The position numbers and the translations under genes were made by a program. From the NCBI GenBank assembly GCA_038380435.1, contig JAWZYU010000055.1, positions 3,183,680-3,247,679 on the forward strand: DNA of 64,000 nucleotides, written 5' to 3'. Under the pieces are notes generated by a model that saw only the letters and a program-made list of their open reading frames with translations, ran no database searches and had not been told where the DNA came from. Origin of the DNA: Ryuthela nishihirai. Taxonomy: Eukaryota; Arthropoda; Arachnida; Araneae; Heptathelidae. Of the stretch, positions 47,136-57,090 are shown piece after piece. How positions within the stretch are numbered: the stretch's first letter is position 1; each line of letters begins with the position of its first letter.

Positions 47136-47262
47136 TATTTGTTAGTAGAACTGTAAAAATAATACATATATTTGTTTTATGCCAAATTCATCTGTAGATA
47201 AATTGAAGAAAGATATTCGGTGTTGTTCATGTTTCGTGGAAGTTCGTTTCCTATTCACTGGG

Positions 47263-47815
47263 GGGCGGTGATTGCTCAGTCGGTAGCGCGCCAGGCGCGT
47301 AATCTGTAGTTCCCAGGTTCGAGTCCAAGCTGGGTCAGCGTTGAGATTTATCTCCGCCGAATTCACTGCCCACGGTCAGTAGGGGATACCGATGGACTTG
47401 GGAAGGCCGCCGTTCTTCGGATGGGACGTTAAGCCGTGGCCCCGTGTGCGGGGGAGCCATACTCTGTGCATGTTAAAGAAACACTGGATGGGCTTGATGG
47501 GAGGCTACCATCTGCCTCCCAACAGCTGTTCCAGTGGGTCCCCTCCCCCAACTTTCTCTGAGCCTTCGGGGTCCTTGTGACCTGGCCACTTAGCCCATGG
47601 TGTGCAAAAAAAGTGCCGCTCAGAGGTAAAACAACCTAATGATAAAGAACACGCTGAATGGCCTTGACGGGAGGCTACCATCTGTCTCCCAACAGCTGTT
47701 CCAGTGGGTCCCCTCCCCCAACCTTCTCTGAGCCTTTGGGGTCCATGTGACCTGGCCGTTTAGCCCATGGTGTGCAAAAAAGTGCCGCTCAGAGGTAGAA
47801 CAACCCAACCCACAG
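47263..47815 (+). mobile_element. SINE-A with two 3' modules
   Basis: Plus-strand copy with head GGGCGGTGATTGCTCAGTCG. The first module ends AAACAACCTAA near 47640. The second begins TGATAAAGAACACGCTG and ends AGAACAACCCAACCC. Confidence 0.9.
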
Positions 47816-48061
47816 GCGTAATGTAAATCATGCGCCTGCAAGGCCCTCTATATGCGTCAGATTTCTGAATTTCAGTGAAGGGTTTCCGTGATAAGAAGAC
47901 TACATAATGGCTATCTTTTATATTCATTTGGTGAATTAAACTTTCATATCCCATGTCTCTCAATTCTAAAATTAACAAGAAGAAACTTCTTTCTCAAAGG
48001 GAATAGATGCAATCTTTAGACTTCTGAGATCGCAGATCGTATAATCATATTCGATGTAAAT
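47816..48061. other. Unique spacer
   Basis: No repeat or coding signal is recognised between the two SINE copies. Confidence 0.5.
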
Positions 48062-48667
48062 AAATAAATAAGTACCCTCTCAAGTAGCTGCTTGCCACAG
48101 AGGTCTGACAGGAGCCTGTCACTTTATATGCCACAGTAGAAGATCTGAGAGGATGGCAGGACCTCAGCAGAAAAACGACACGTACAGTACATCCATGCCT
48201 TAGCCGGGGCTCGAACCCAGGTCCCTTATTAAATTGGGGGCGGGGGTACTCAGTCGGTAGCGCGCCAGTCTCGTAATCTGTAGTTCCCATGTTCGAGTCG
48301 CAGTTGGGTCAGCGTTGAGATTTATCTCCGCAAAATTCCCCGCCCTGCCCACGGTCAGTAGGGGACACCGATGGGCTTGGAAAGGCCGCCGTCCGTCGGA
48401 TGGGACGTTAAGCCGTGGCCCCGTGTGCGGGAGAGCCATACCCTGTGCACGTTAAAGAACACGCTGGATGGCCTTGACGGGAGGCTACCATCTGTCTCCC
48501 AACAGCTGTTACAGTGGGTCCCCTCCCCCAACCTTCTCTGAGCCTTCGGGGTCCATGTGACATGGCCATTTAGCCCATGGTGTGCAAAAAAGTGCCGCTC
48601 AGAGGTAAAACAACCCAACCCTTATTAAATCAGTAGCCAAGCGCGCAAACCACTCGGCATCGGGATG
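48062..48667 (-). mobile_element. SINE-B interrupted by SINE-A
   Basis: Minus-strand SINE-B. The 3' end, body and B box are at 48062-48234. The remaining A-box half of the head (CAGTAGCCAAGCGCGCAAAC) follows at 48631-48667. A plus-strand SINE-A splits the tRNA-like head. Confidence 0.9.
48235..48618 (+). mobile_element. SINE-A nested in SINE-B
   Basis: Full-length copy flanked by perfect 12-bp repeats CCCTTATTAAAT (48223-48234 and 48619-48630), which are SINE-B head sequence. SINE-A was therefore active after this SINE-B copy inserted. Confidence 0.93.
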
Positions 48668-48827
48668 GCTATATTCGATGTACCGGGTAATAATTTTACC
48701 CCCAATCATCTCCATCATAAAGATATGCCTATTTGGCATGAGTAAGAACAAAATATATAAGTCAACCACCCTTAGGTGGGCCCCTAAGGGCAAACATAAG
48801 AAAAGCTAAAAATAGCAGTAAAATTGT

Positions 48828-48890
48828 ATAAGAAACCTAAAACGGGTAGGTCTCCTCAGAGAACGCTACCGTTTTAGGCTTCTTGTACTT
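48828..48890. repeat. Inverted repeat in Jockey relic 3' region
   Basis: AAGAAACCTAAAACGGGTAG and, about 16 bases later, CTACCGTTTTAGGCTTCTT are reverse complements apart from one mismatch and one extra G. They form a potential ~19-bp stem. It spans the end of the LINE coding relic. Confidence 0.65.
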
Positions 48891-49150
48891 GTTCAAAACA
48901 GTATGATCGTAAAGAATCAGAGAAAAAATAATCTCATTGGGATTATTGCTTACAGCCTCAAGAAATCTTTTTGAGGTGCGTTTTATATGTGTATATATAT
49001 ATGGTCGATGCCCAGGTCTTTATGGAGTTGTCTGTTAGTGACAAACCAGGGAGCATCGACCGCAGTTCTCAAAATTTTGTTCTGTAAGACCTGAATATTA
49101 GAATATTGGTGGGTGTAGTATTCGCCTATATGGGTGAAGCAGGGAATAGA
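48837..49150 (-). pseudogene. Jockey-type LINE C-terminus relic
   Basis: On the minus strand the translation runs through an EYYTHQYSNIQ segment, then KILRTAVDAPWFVTNRQLHK, then DLGIDHIY. After a frame break in a TATATATA run it continues KRTSKRFLEAVSNNPNEIIF to a TAG at 48837-48839. The 'ILR-IVDAPWYV-N--LH-DL-I' block is the characteristic C-terminal segment of Jockey-clade LINE ORF2. No RT domain is present. The 3' UTR would continue to about 48670. Confidence 0.75.
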
Positions 49151-49734
49151 CTTTTAAGTTAAATATTACGCTATATATATAACAGCTGTGTTTAAAAATA
49201 TAGTGGTAACTAAAAAGAAACAAAAAAAATTAAATTATGAAAATTTACGGTACCTATTAGGTACGGTAAGGAGATTACTGTTTTCTTTTATACCAGGGAT
49301 GGGAAAAACTTTTCTCATCAGCGAGCCAGATGAGTATTTTGAGATTCTTGTATTATAATGATTAAATAAATTTTATGTTTCAAAGAAATCATCAGTTTAC
49401 ACACTAATGCACATTCATAACACGTGTAAAATACCATAAAATTTCGGATATCGCCTAACAGTGTAATTATTTTTGCAAAGCTTGAATCTGCCAGGATTGT
49501 GCTGGACGAATATGCGACAGGCTTTCTCTACAAAACAGAAAAATCTTTACAAAAATTGTACAAGAAACAAGATGAGTCAGCGACCAAAACTGTAAAGGAC
49601 GCGACAAATTTCACTTAAGGTTTCGGAGTAGTACAGAGAGGTTTACTTTCAGGAACTCACACAAATATCTCAGAAATCTATTATTACTGTTTAAAATCTA
49701 TTATTACTATAATCTATTATTACTGTTAACATAT
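49151..49734. other. Unique AT-rich region with repeat edges
   Basis: Mostly unassigned. Around 49296, CAGGGATGGGAAAAACTTTT followed by GCGAGCCAGATGAG resembles a hAT transposon end, but no partner end is found. From about 49665 the sequence matches the repeats near 53750 and 54340 (AAATATCTCAGAAATCT). Confidence 0.4.
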
Positions 49735-50117
49735 GGGGCGGGGGTGGCTGAGTCGGTAGCGCGCCAGGCTCGTAATCTGTAGTTCCCAGGTTCGAGTCCC
49801 AGCTGGGTCAGCGTTGAGATTTATCTCCGCAAAATTCCCCGTCCTGCCCACGGTCAGTAGGGGACACCGATGGGCTTGGAAAGGCCGCCGTCCGTCGGAT
49901 GGGACGTTAAGCCGTGGCCTCGTGTGCGGGAGAGCCATACCCTGTGCACGTTAAAGAACACGCTGGATGGCCTTGACGGGGGGCTACCATCTGTCTCCCA
50001 ACAGCTGTTCCAGTGGGTCACCTCTCCCAACCTTCTCTGAGCCTTTGGGGTCCATGTGACCTGGCCATTTAGCCCATGGTATGCAAAAAAGTGCCGCTCA
50101 GAGGTAAAACAACCCAA
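49735..50117 (+). mobile_element. SINE-A at left edge of segmental duplication
   Basis: Full-length copy. Its right flank (CAACCTTCCTATAAAATGAA) is the same as that of the SINE-A at 54688, but its left flank (ACTGTTAACATAT) is different. The duplication boundary is therefore at or in the SINE. Confidence 0.92.
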
Positions 50118-51365
50118 ACAACCTTCCTATAAAATGAAGAGGTCACCCGGGAACGTTCTTGGATACGACGGGCCATTCTACAGTTGAGGACAATGCAGCT
50201 ACATTTGTGGTTTTTTGTCTATTGCACAATACATTCAAAGACGGATTTAGGGGTTACCAGGTATATTTAAAAATCACCCTTATCGAAATCTTTTAGACAT
50301 GAAATTTGACAAGAATATATTGGCCAGCCAACTAGCCATTGTGGTGGGACATAATACTGTGATTTGAATATCATGTAATCAACAGTGGATATAGTGGTTT
50401 TGCTCTTGCGGTTAATTGTCGCCGCTATTCAAAAGTCTGAGTTTCTGGATACAAGGGTCACCTTTTTCTAAAATATAGAGGTCACCCGGGAACGTCCTGG
50501 GTCCCGGCGGGCCAATCCACCTTTGAGGACAATGCAGGCACATTTCCGTTTTTTTTGTCTCTTGCACGAAACAATTAAAGGATATGCACTGGTTATCTTA
50601 GATATTTTTTGGATATATTTTTGTTTACATTTCTCTTTCTTTTTGTCTGTTGCATGATGCAATCAAAGGAGGATTTAGGGTTCCTTAGCAAGTTTAATTA
50701 ATTTCACCCCTATCGAAATCTTTTATACACGAAAATTTCACAAGAAAATAGAGGTCATCCAACTAACAATTGTTGTGACATATAGTAGCGTGATTTGAAT
50801 CACGCTACTATCAACAGTGGATACCGTGGTTTTGCAATTGTAAATCAACAGTGGATACCGTGGTTTTGCAATTGTAAATCAACAGTGGATACCGTGGTTT
50901 TGCAATTGTAAATCAACAGTGGATACCGTGGTTTTGCAATTGTAAATCAACAGTGGATACCGTGGTTTTGCTTTTGGTGGTTAATTTACGGTAAGTGGTC
51001 TTGCCAAGTAACACATACAAATTTCTTATATTCTTCCCAAGTAACATCTACAAATTTCTTTCTTACAATTATAAATTCTACAAAAATCTATATTCTTTCC
51101 AAGTAACATCTAAAAATTTCTTTCTTACAATTATAAATTCTGCAAAAATTTAAATTCTTGCCAAGTAACATCTACAAATTTCTTATATGATATTTTTTTT
51201 GCTCTTGATACAATAATAGCAAGTAGATAATCCAGGCTGCTGATTTTACACCAAATCCCATTAAACCTGCTTCCCTGATCTACTTACGCTGACGTCATAA
51301 GTAGGTGCAATGGCCTTCTGTTCTAGGGGGTGTTGGTAAAAAAAAAAAGTTTTTCACCCTTTAAA
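50118..51365. repeat. Segmental duplication copy 1
   Basis: Matches 55071-56245 at an offset of about 4,950 bp with very few substitutions. It carries GAGGTCACCCGGGAACG-type repeats, a 28-bp palindrome (50783-50810), a 34-bp minisatellite (50811-50980) and a ~62-bp repeat with CCAAGTAACATCTACAAATT (50995-51190). I find no gene. Open frames such as 50468-50662 occur identically in both copies and are repeat sequence. Confidence 0.88.
50811..50980. repeat. 34-bp minisatellite, five copies
   Basis: TCAACAGTGGATACCGTGG and the following TTTTGCAATTGTAAA repeat at 50811, 50845, 50879, 50913 and 50947. The equivalent place in the other duplication copy (55765-55830) has only two. Confidence 0.95.
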
Positions 51366-51920
51366 TTTGGGGAGGGGGTGGCTCAGTCGGTAGCGCGCCA
51401 GGCTCGTAATCTGCAGTTCCCAGGTTCGAGTTCCAGCTGGGTCAGCGTTGAGATTTATCTCGCAAAATTCCCCACCCTGCCCACGGTCAGTAGGGGACAC
51501 CGATGGACTTGGAAAGGCTGCCGTCCGTCGGATGGGACGTTTAGCCGTGGCCCCGTGTGCGGGAGAGCCATACCCTGTGCACGTTAAAGAACACGCTGGA
51601 TGGCCTTGACGGGAGGCTATCATCTGTCTCGCAACAGCTGTTCCAGTGGGTCCCCTCCCCAACCATCTCTGAGCCTTCGGGGTCCATGTGACCTGGCCAT
51701 TTAGCCCATGGTGTGCAAAAAAGTGCCGCTCAGAGGTAAAACAACCCAATGTTAAAGAACACACTGGATGGCCTTGACGGGAGGCTACCATCTGTCTCCC
51801 AACAGCTGTTCCAGTGGGTCCCCTCCCCCAACCATCTCTGAACCTTCGGGGTCCATGTGACCTGGCCATTTAGCCCATGGTGTGCAAAAAAGTGCCGCTC
51901 AGAGGTAAAACAACCCAACA
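51366..51920 (+). mobile_element. SINE-A with two 3' modules, duplication edge
   Basis: Head GGAGGGGGTGGCTCAGTCGG. The first module ends near 51750 and the second begins TGTTAAAGAACACACTGG. The left flank equals that of the SINE-A at 56246, but the right flank does not carry the CCCTTTAAAT target-site copy seen there. The right part is therefore of different origin. Confidence 0.9.
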
Positions 51921-51924
51921 ACTT

Positions 51925-51954
51925 ATTATTGTAACGCAATTGCGTTGCAATAAT
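51925..51954. repeat. 30-bp near-perfect palindrome
   Basis: Halves ATTATTGTAACGCAA and TTGCGTTGCAATAAT are reverse complements with one mismatch. Related half-palindromes appear near 53640, 54230, 54455 and 54505. Confidence 0.85.
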
Positions 51955-51955
51955 C

Positions 51956-53500
51956 AGAATGAATCTGTTGATCAAAAATTAAATACACCTGGTAAGAACC
52001 CCTAATTCCGCATTTGATTGTATCGTGCAACAGACAAAAAAGCAGAATTAGAGCTGCATTGTCCTCAAAGGTAGATTGGTCCGCCAAGACCCAGGACGCT
52101 CCTGGGTGACCACTTCATTTTAGACAAAGATAATCCAGAATCTCAGACTTTTAACTAGCAGCTGTTGGGTTGTTTTACCTCTGAGCGGCACTTTTTTGCA
52201 CACCTTGGGCTAAATGGCCAGGCCACAAGGACCCCGAAGGCTCAGAGAAGGTTGGGGGAGGGGACCCACTGGAACAGTTGTTGGGAGACAGATGGTAGCC
52301 TCCCGTCAAGACCATCCAGCGTGTTCTTTAAGGTGCACAGGGCACTCTTCCGCACATGGGGACACGGCTGAACGTCCTATCCGATGGACGGTGTCCTTTC
52401 CAAGCCCATCGGTGTCCCCTACTGACCGTGGGCAGGGCAGGGAATTTTGCGGAGATAAATCTCAACGCTGACCCAGCTGGGACTCGAACCTGGGAACTAC
52501 AGATTACGAGCCTGGCGCGCTACCGACTGAGCCACCCCTTTAACTAGCAGCGATAATTAACCACCAAGAGTAACACCACCAAATCCAGTGTTGATTACAT
52601 GAAATTCAAATCACACTATTATGTACCACAACAATTTTTAGTTGGATGACCTCTATATTCTTGTCAAAAATTCCTGTCTAAAAGTTTTCCATACGGCTGA
52701 AATTAAATATACTTGGTAAGGAACCCTAAATCCTCCTTTGATTGTATCATGCAACAGACAAAAAGAGAAGAGAAATGTAAACAGAAATATATCAAAAAAA
52801 TATCTAAGATAACCAGTGCATATCTTTAATTGTTTCGTGCAAGAGAAAAAAAACAAAACAGAAATGTGCCTTCATTTGTCGTTAAAGGTGGATTGGCCCG
52901 CCGGGACCCAGGACGTTCCCGGGTGACCTCTATATTTTAGAAAAAGGTGAAACCTATATCCAGAAATTAAATAATTGAATAGCGGCGATAATTAACCGCA
53001 AGAGCAAAAAACCACTATATCCACTGTTGGTTACATGATATTCAAATCACAGTATTATGTCCCACCACAATGGTTAGTTGGCTGGCCCCTATATTCTTGT
53101 CAAATTTCATGTCTAAATGATTTCGATAAGGGTGATTTTTAAATAAACCTGGTAACCCCTATATCCAGAAACTCAGACTTTTGAATAGCGGCGATAATTA
53201 ACCGCAAGAGCAAAACCACTATATCCACTGTTGATTACATGATATTCAAATCACAGTATTATGTCCCACCACAATGGTTAGTTGGCTGGCCTCTATATTC
53301 TTGTCAAATTTCAGGTCTAAATGATTTCGATAAGGGTGATTTTTAAATACACCTGGTAACCCCTAAATCCGCCTTTGAATGCATTGTTCAATAAACAACT
53401 GTAGAATGGCCCGTCGTATCGCAGAACGTTCCCGGGTGACCTCTTCATTTTAGAGGAATGTATTCCACAAACCCCGACGTTACAATTCTGGCGATAACTA
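51956..53500. repeat. Left arm of a large inverted repeat
   Basis: Several diverged copies, in reverse orientation, of the sequence at 55071-55800. Markers are CGTTCCCGGGTGACCTC, ACCTGGTAACCCCTA, GCGGCGATAATTAACCGC and TTGATTACATGATATTCAA. The arm has an extra ~310-bp repeat unit compared with the right arm and is interrupted by a SINE-A. No coding sequence is recognised. Confidence 0.82.
52163..52538 (-). mobile_element. SINE-A with perfect 13-bp target-site duplication
   Basis: Minus-strand 376-bp copy flanked by TTTAACTAGCAGC at 52150-52162 and 52539-52551. It gives exact ends: the tail at TGTTGGGTTG and the head at GAGCCACCCC. Confidence 0.95.
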
Positions 53501-53660
53501 CCAAGAGCAAAACCACTATTGTCTTTTTTATCCCCTTGTTTTCTGGGGTTGAATGCGCTTTTTCTCAAAGTGTTTGGGTTTTTATAGTATATGGAAATAA
53601 TGGAAGCTTTGTTATACTATTTCGTAATGATCAAACAATTGCTTTGCAATAATCGAAATC
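53480..53660. repeat. Inner left arm of inverted repeat
   Basis: Contains TGGGGTTGAATGCGCTTTTT, GTGTTTGGGTTTTTATAG and AATAATGGAAGCTT. It occurs in reverse at about 54495-54685. With the outer arms this makes a fold-back structure with a loop of about 0.85 kb. Confidence 0.82.
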
Positions 53661-53842
53661 ATTGTTATGCCAATTCACACAAATACAATTTCCAGATTCT
53701 ATCCATAAGATATCTGAGGTGAGCAGTGGATATTCACTGATTATCAAATATCTCAGAAATCTCTTATTACTGTTTAACATCTATTATTACTATAATCTAG
53801 TTTTACTGTTAACATAAACAGATTCATCAGTTGCATATAATA

Positions 53843-54176
53843 CAGTGGACTTTCGTTATAGCGCTGCTCGCTATACCGCTCAGTCGGTTATAGCGCGGGC
53901 GATGTTCGCGATAAGTTCAAACATGTTTATACAGGTCCGTGGGGCGTTAGTGAGTATCGCATTTTATTGTTACTGCGTATTGAATAATTGTGTATGTATT
54001 GAGTTCCTGCATGTATTTTGAATAGTTTTTAATTATTGTATGCATGATGAGTAAAAGAAAAGCTTACAGTGTGAAATTTATTGTGTCGCCACCGCGCCGC
54101 TCGGTATAACGCGGTTCACCTTATAACGCGGGTGTTGTTTCCCGCCCGACATGCGCGTTATATCGGGGGTCCACTG
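53843..54176 (+). mobile_element. Tigger/pogo-type nonautonomous DNA transposon
   Basis: A 334-bp element with CAGTGGAC at the left end and GTCCACTG at the right end. The longer terminal inverted repeats are related but imperfect (TTCGTTATAGCGC versus CGCGTTATATCGGGGG). It is flanked by TA on both sides (53841-53842 and 54177-54178), the target duplication of Tc1/mariner-superfamily elements. Subterminal CGGTTATAGCGCG-like motifs recur on both ends. Confidence 0.88.
54044..54109 (+). pseudogene. Transposase N-terminal stub in the Tigger element
   Basis: A 21-codon frame beginning MMSKRKAYSVKF and then stopping. Pogo/Tigger transposases and CENP-B begin with a comparable Lys/Arg-rich KRK-Y---FK segment at the start of their helix-turn-helix domain. 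I infer that this is the retained start of a deleted transposase, which would make the element an internal-deletion derivative. It is too short to be certain. Confidence 0.55.
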
Positions 54177-54494
54177 TATATGGAAATAATGGAAGCTTCG
54201 TTATACTATTTCGTAATGATCAAACAATTGCGTTGCAATAATCAGAATCATTGTTATGCCAACTCACACAAATACAATTTCCAGATTCTATCCGTAAGAT
54301 ATCTGAGATGAGCAGTGGATATTTGCTGATTATCAAATATCTCAGAAATCTATTATTACTGTTTAACATCTATTATTACTATAATCTAGTTTTACTGTTA
54401 ACAAAACAGATTCATCAGTTGCATATAATATAATCAGATTCATCTTATTATTGTAACGCAATTGCGTTGCAGACTGAATCAGAAGGAATCAGTT

Positions 54495-54685
54495 TATTGC
54501 AACGCATTTGCGTTGCAACAAACAATTCTTTGATCATTACCAAATAGTATAATAAAGCTTCCATTATTTCCATATACTATAAAAACCCAAACACTGAGAA
54601 AAAGCGCATTCAACCCCAGAACAAAAGGGAATAAATAATATTATAATGGTTTTGCTTTTGGTAGTTAGTTATCGCCGGTATTCTA
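54495..54685. repeat. Inner right arm of inverted repeat
   Basis: Reverse complement of 53480-53660 with scattered substitutions (marker AAAAAGCGCATTCAACCCC). A related palindrome variant, TTATTGCAACGCATTTGCG, lies at its left edge. Confidence 0.8.
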
Positions 54686-54687
54686 GC

Positions 54688-55070
54688 GGGGCGGGTGTGG
54701 CTCAGTCGGTAGCGCGCCAGGCTCGTAATCTGTAGTTCCCAGGTTCGAGTCCCAGCTGGGTCAGCGTTGAGATTTATCTCCGCAAAATTCCCCGCCCTCC
54801 CACGGTCAGTAGGGAACACCGATGGGCTTGGAAAGGCCGCCGTACGTCGCATGGGACGTTAAGCCGTGGCCCCGTGTGCGGGAGAGAGCCATACCCTGTG
54901 CACGTTAAAGAACACGCTGGATGGCCTTGACGGGGGGCTACCATCTGTCTCCCAACAGCTGTTCCAGTGGGTCCCCTCACCCAACCTTCTCTGAGCCTTT
55001 GGGGTCCATGTGACCTGGCCATTTAGCCCATGGTGTGCAAAAAAGTGCTGCTCAGAGGTAAAACAACCCA
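54688..55070 (+). mobile_element. SINE-A at left edge of duplication copy 2
   Basis: Full-length copy with head GGGGCGGGTGTGGCTCAGTC. It differs from the copy at 49735 by a handful of changes (for example a two-base AG insertion at GGGAGAGAGCC). Confidence 0.92.
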
Positions 55071-56245
55071 AACAACCTTCCTATAAAATGAAGAGGTCAC
55101 CCGGGAACGTTCTTGCATACGACGGGCCATTCTACAGTTGAGGACAATGCAGCTACATTTGTGGTTTTTTGTCTATTGCACAATACATTCAAAGACGGAT
55201 TTAGGGGTTACCAGGTATATTTAAAAATCACCCTTATCGAAATCTTTTAGACATGAAATTTGACAAGAATATATTGGCCAGCCAACTAGCCATTGTGGTG
55301 GGACATAGTACTGTGATTTGAATATCATGTAATCAACAGTGGATATAGTGGTTTTGCTCTTGCGGTTAATTCTCACCGCTATTCAAAAGTCTGAGTTTCT
55401 GGATACAAGGGTCACCTTTTTCAAAAATATAGAGGTCACCCGGGAACGTCCTGGGTCCCGGCGGGCCAATCCACCTTTGAGGACAATGCAGGCACATTTC
55501 CGTTTTTTTTGTCTCTTGCACGAAACAATTAAAGGATATGCACTGGTTATCTTAGATATTTTTTGGATATATTTTTGTTTACATTTCTCTTTCTTTTTGT
55601 CTGTTGCATGATGCAATCAAAGGAGGATTTAGGGTTCCTTACCAAGTTTAATTAATTTCACCCCTATCGAAATCTTTTAGACACGAAAATTTCACAAGAA
55701 AATAGAGGTCATCCAACTAACATTTGTTGTGACACATAGTAGCGTGATTTGAATCACGCTACTATCAACAGTGGATACCGTGGTTTTGCAATTGTAAATC
55801 AACAGTGGATACCGTGGTTTTGCTTTTGGTGGTTAATTTACGGTAAGTGGTCTTGCCAAGTAACATACAAATTTCTTATATTCTTGCCAAGTAACATACA
55901 ATTTCTTATATTCTTGCCAAGTAACATCTACAAATTTCTTTCTTACAATTATAAATTCTACAAAAATCTATATTCTTGCCAAGTAACATCTACAAATTTC
56001 TTTCTTACAATTATAAATTCTACAAAAATTTATATTCTTGCCAAGTAACATCTACAAATTTCTTATATGTATTTTTTTTGCTCTTGATACAATAATAGCA
56101 AGTAGATAATTCAGGCTGCTGATTTTACACAAAATCCCATTAAACCTGCTTCCCTGATCTACCTACGCTGACGTCATAAGTAGGTGCAATGGCCTTCTGT
56201 TCTAGGGGGTGTTGGTAAAAAAAAAAAGTTTTTCACCCTTTAAAT
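55071..56245. repeat. Segmental duplication copy 2 / right arm of inverted repeat
   Basis: Same order as copy 1: GAGGTCACCCGGGAACG repeats; a perfect 28-bp palindrome at 55737-55764 (halves TAGTAGCGTGATTT and GAATCACGCTACTA, complementary apart from the centre); two 34-bp minisatellite units; and the CCAAGTAACATCTAC repeat. It is also the right-hand arm facing 51956-53500. No gene is found. Confidence 0.87.
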
Positions 56246-56635
56246 TTGGGGCGGGGGTGGCTCAGTCGGTAGCGCGCCAGGCTCGTAATCTGTAGTTCCC
56301 AGGTTCGAGTTCCAGCTGGGTCAGCGTTGAGATTTATCTCCGCAAAATTCCCCGCCCTGCCCACGGTCAGTAGGGGACACCGATGGACTTGGAAAAGCTG
56401 TCGTCCGTCGGATGGGACGTTAAGCCGTGGCCCCGTGTGCGGGAGAGCCATACCCTGTGCACGTTAAAGAACACGCTGGATGGCCTTGACGGGAGGCTAT
56501 CATCTGTCTCCCAACAACTGTTCCAGTGGGTCCCCTAACCCAACCTTCTCTGAGCCTTCGGGGTCCATGTGACCTGGCCATTTAGCCCATGGTGTGCAAA
56601 AAAGTGCCGCTCAGAGGTAAAACAACCCAACCCAA
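56246..56635 (+). mobile_element. SINE-A with 10-bp target-site duplication
   Basis: Full-length copy with tail AACAACCCAACCCAA, flanked by CCCTTTAAAT at 56236-56245 and 56636-56645. The intact duplication shows this is the original insertion of the pair with 51366. Confidence 0.93.
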
Positions 56636-56645
56636 CCCTTTAAAT

Positions 56646-57005
56646 CGAGGATAGGTTTAGTTCCTTCTACTAACACAACAATGGTAGTTTTAGAAACATT
56701 TATTAACCTCGAAATTTGCTGATTTCAATCATTTCATTTTCTCTGTTAATTCAGTTCTTTAGCGTCATTTCATTTTTGAAAATTTTAGTTGTTTCGATTA
56801 TTTATATTATATTTCAATAATTTTATATTATATTTAAAAACTGTAGCTGATGCATAATAATAAAACAAATTTATGTTCAATATGCAATTTTTTTCAGCTG
56901 AAAAAAATTTTAAATTCATTCTTTTTCACCTGAAATTTTTTTAAATTCATTCTCTTCTGCTGAAAAAAAATTTAATTCATTCTTTCTCTGAAAAATTTTT
57001 TAAAT
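56646..57005. other. AT-rich region with a short minisatellite
   Basis: From about 56885 a ~36-bp unit with TTTTAAATTCATTCTTTTTC and CTGAAAAA is repeated about three to four times. The rest is low-complexity AT sequence without genes. Confidence 0.6.
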
Positions 57006-57007
57006 TA

Positions 57008-57090
57008 ACTAAGCACGTAAACTGACAGGCTCCTGTCAGACCTCTGTGGCAAGCAGCTGCTTGAGGGGGTATTTATTTTATTTTATTTAA
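57008..57090 (+). mobile_element. SINE-B 3' fragment
   Basis: Carries AAACTGACAGGCTCCTGTCA, then AAGCAGCTGCTTGAGGGGGT and a TATTTATTTTATTTTATTT tail. The head and 5' body are absent. Confidence 0.8.

Larger units (their letters stand above)
53588..54440. repeat. 589-bp-offset direct repeat around a DNA transposon
   Basis: TATATGGAAATAATGGAAGC begins at 53588 and again at 54177, each followed by about 260 bp of nearly identical sequence ending near CAGATTCATCAGTTGCATA. The Tigger-like element sits exactly between the two copies. Confidence 0.85.

Noticed and set aside
49293..49345. hAT transposon end (CAGGGATGGGAAAAACTTTT)
   Set aside because: Only one end resembles a hAT terminus; no matching inverted end or 8-bp target duplication found nearby.
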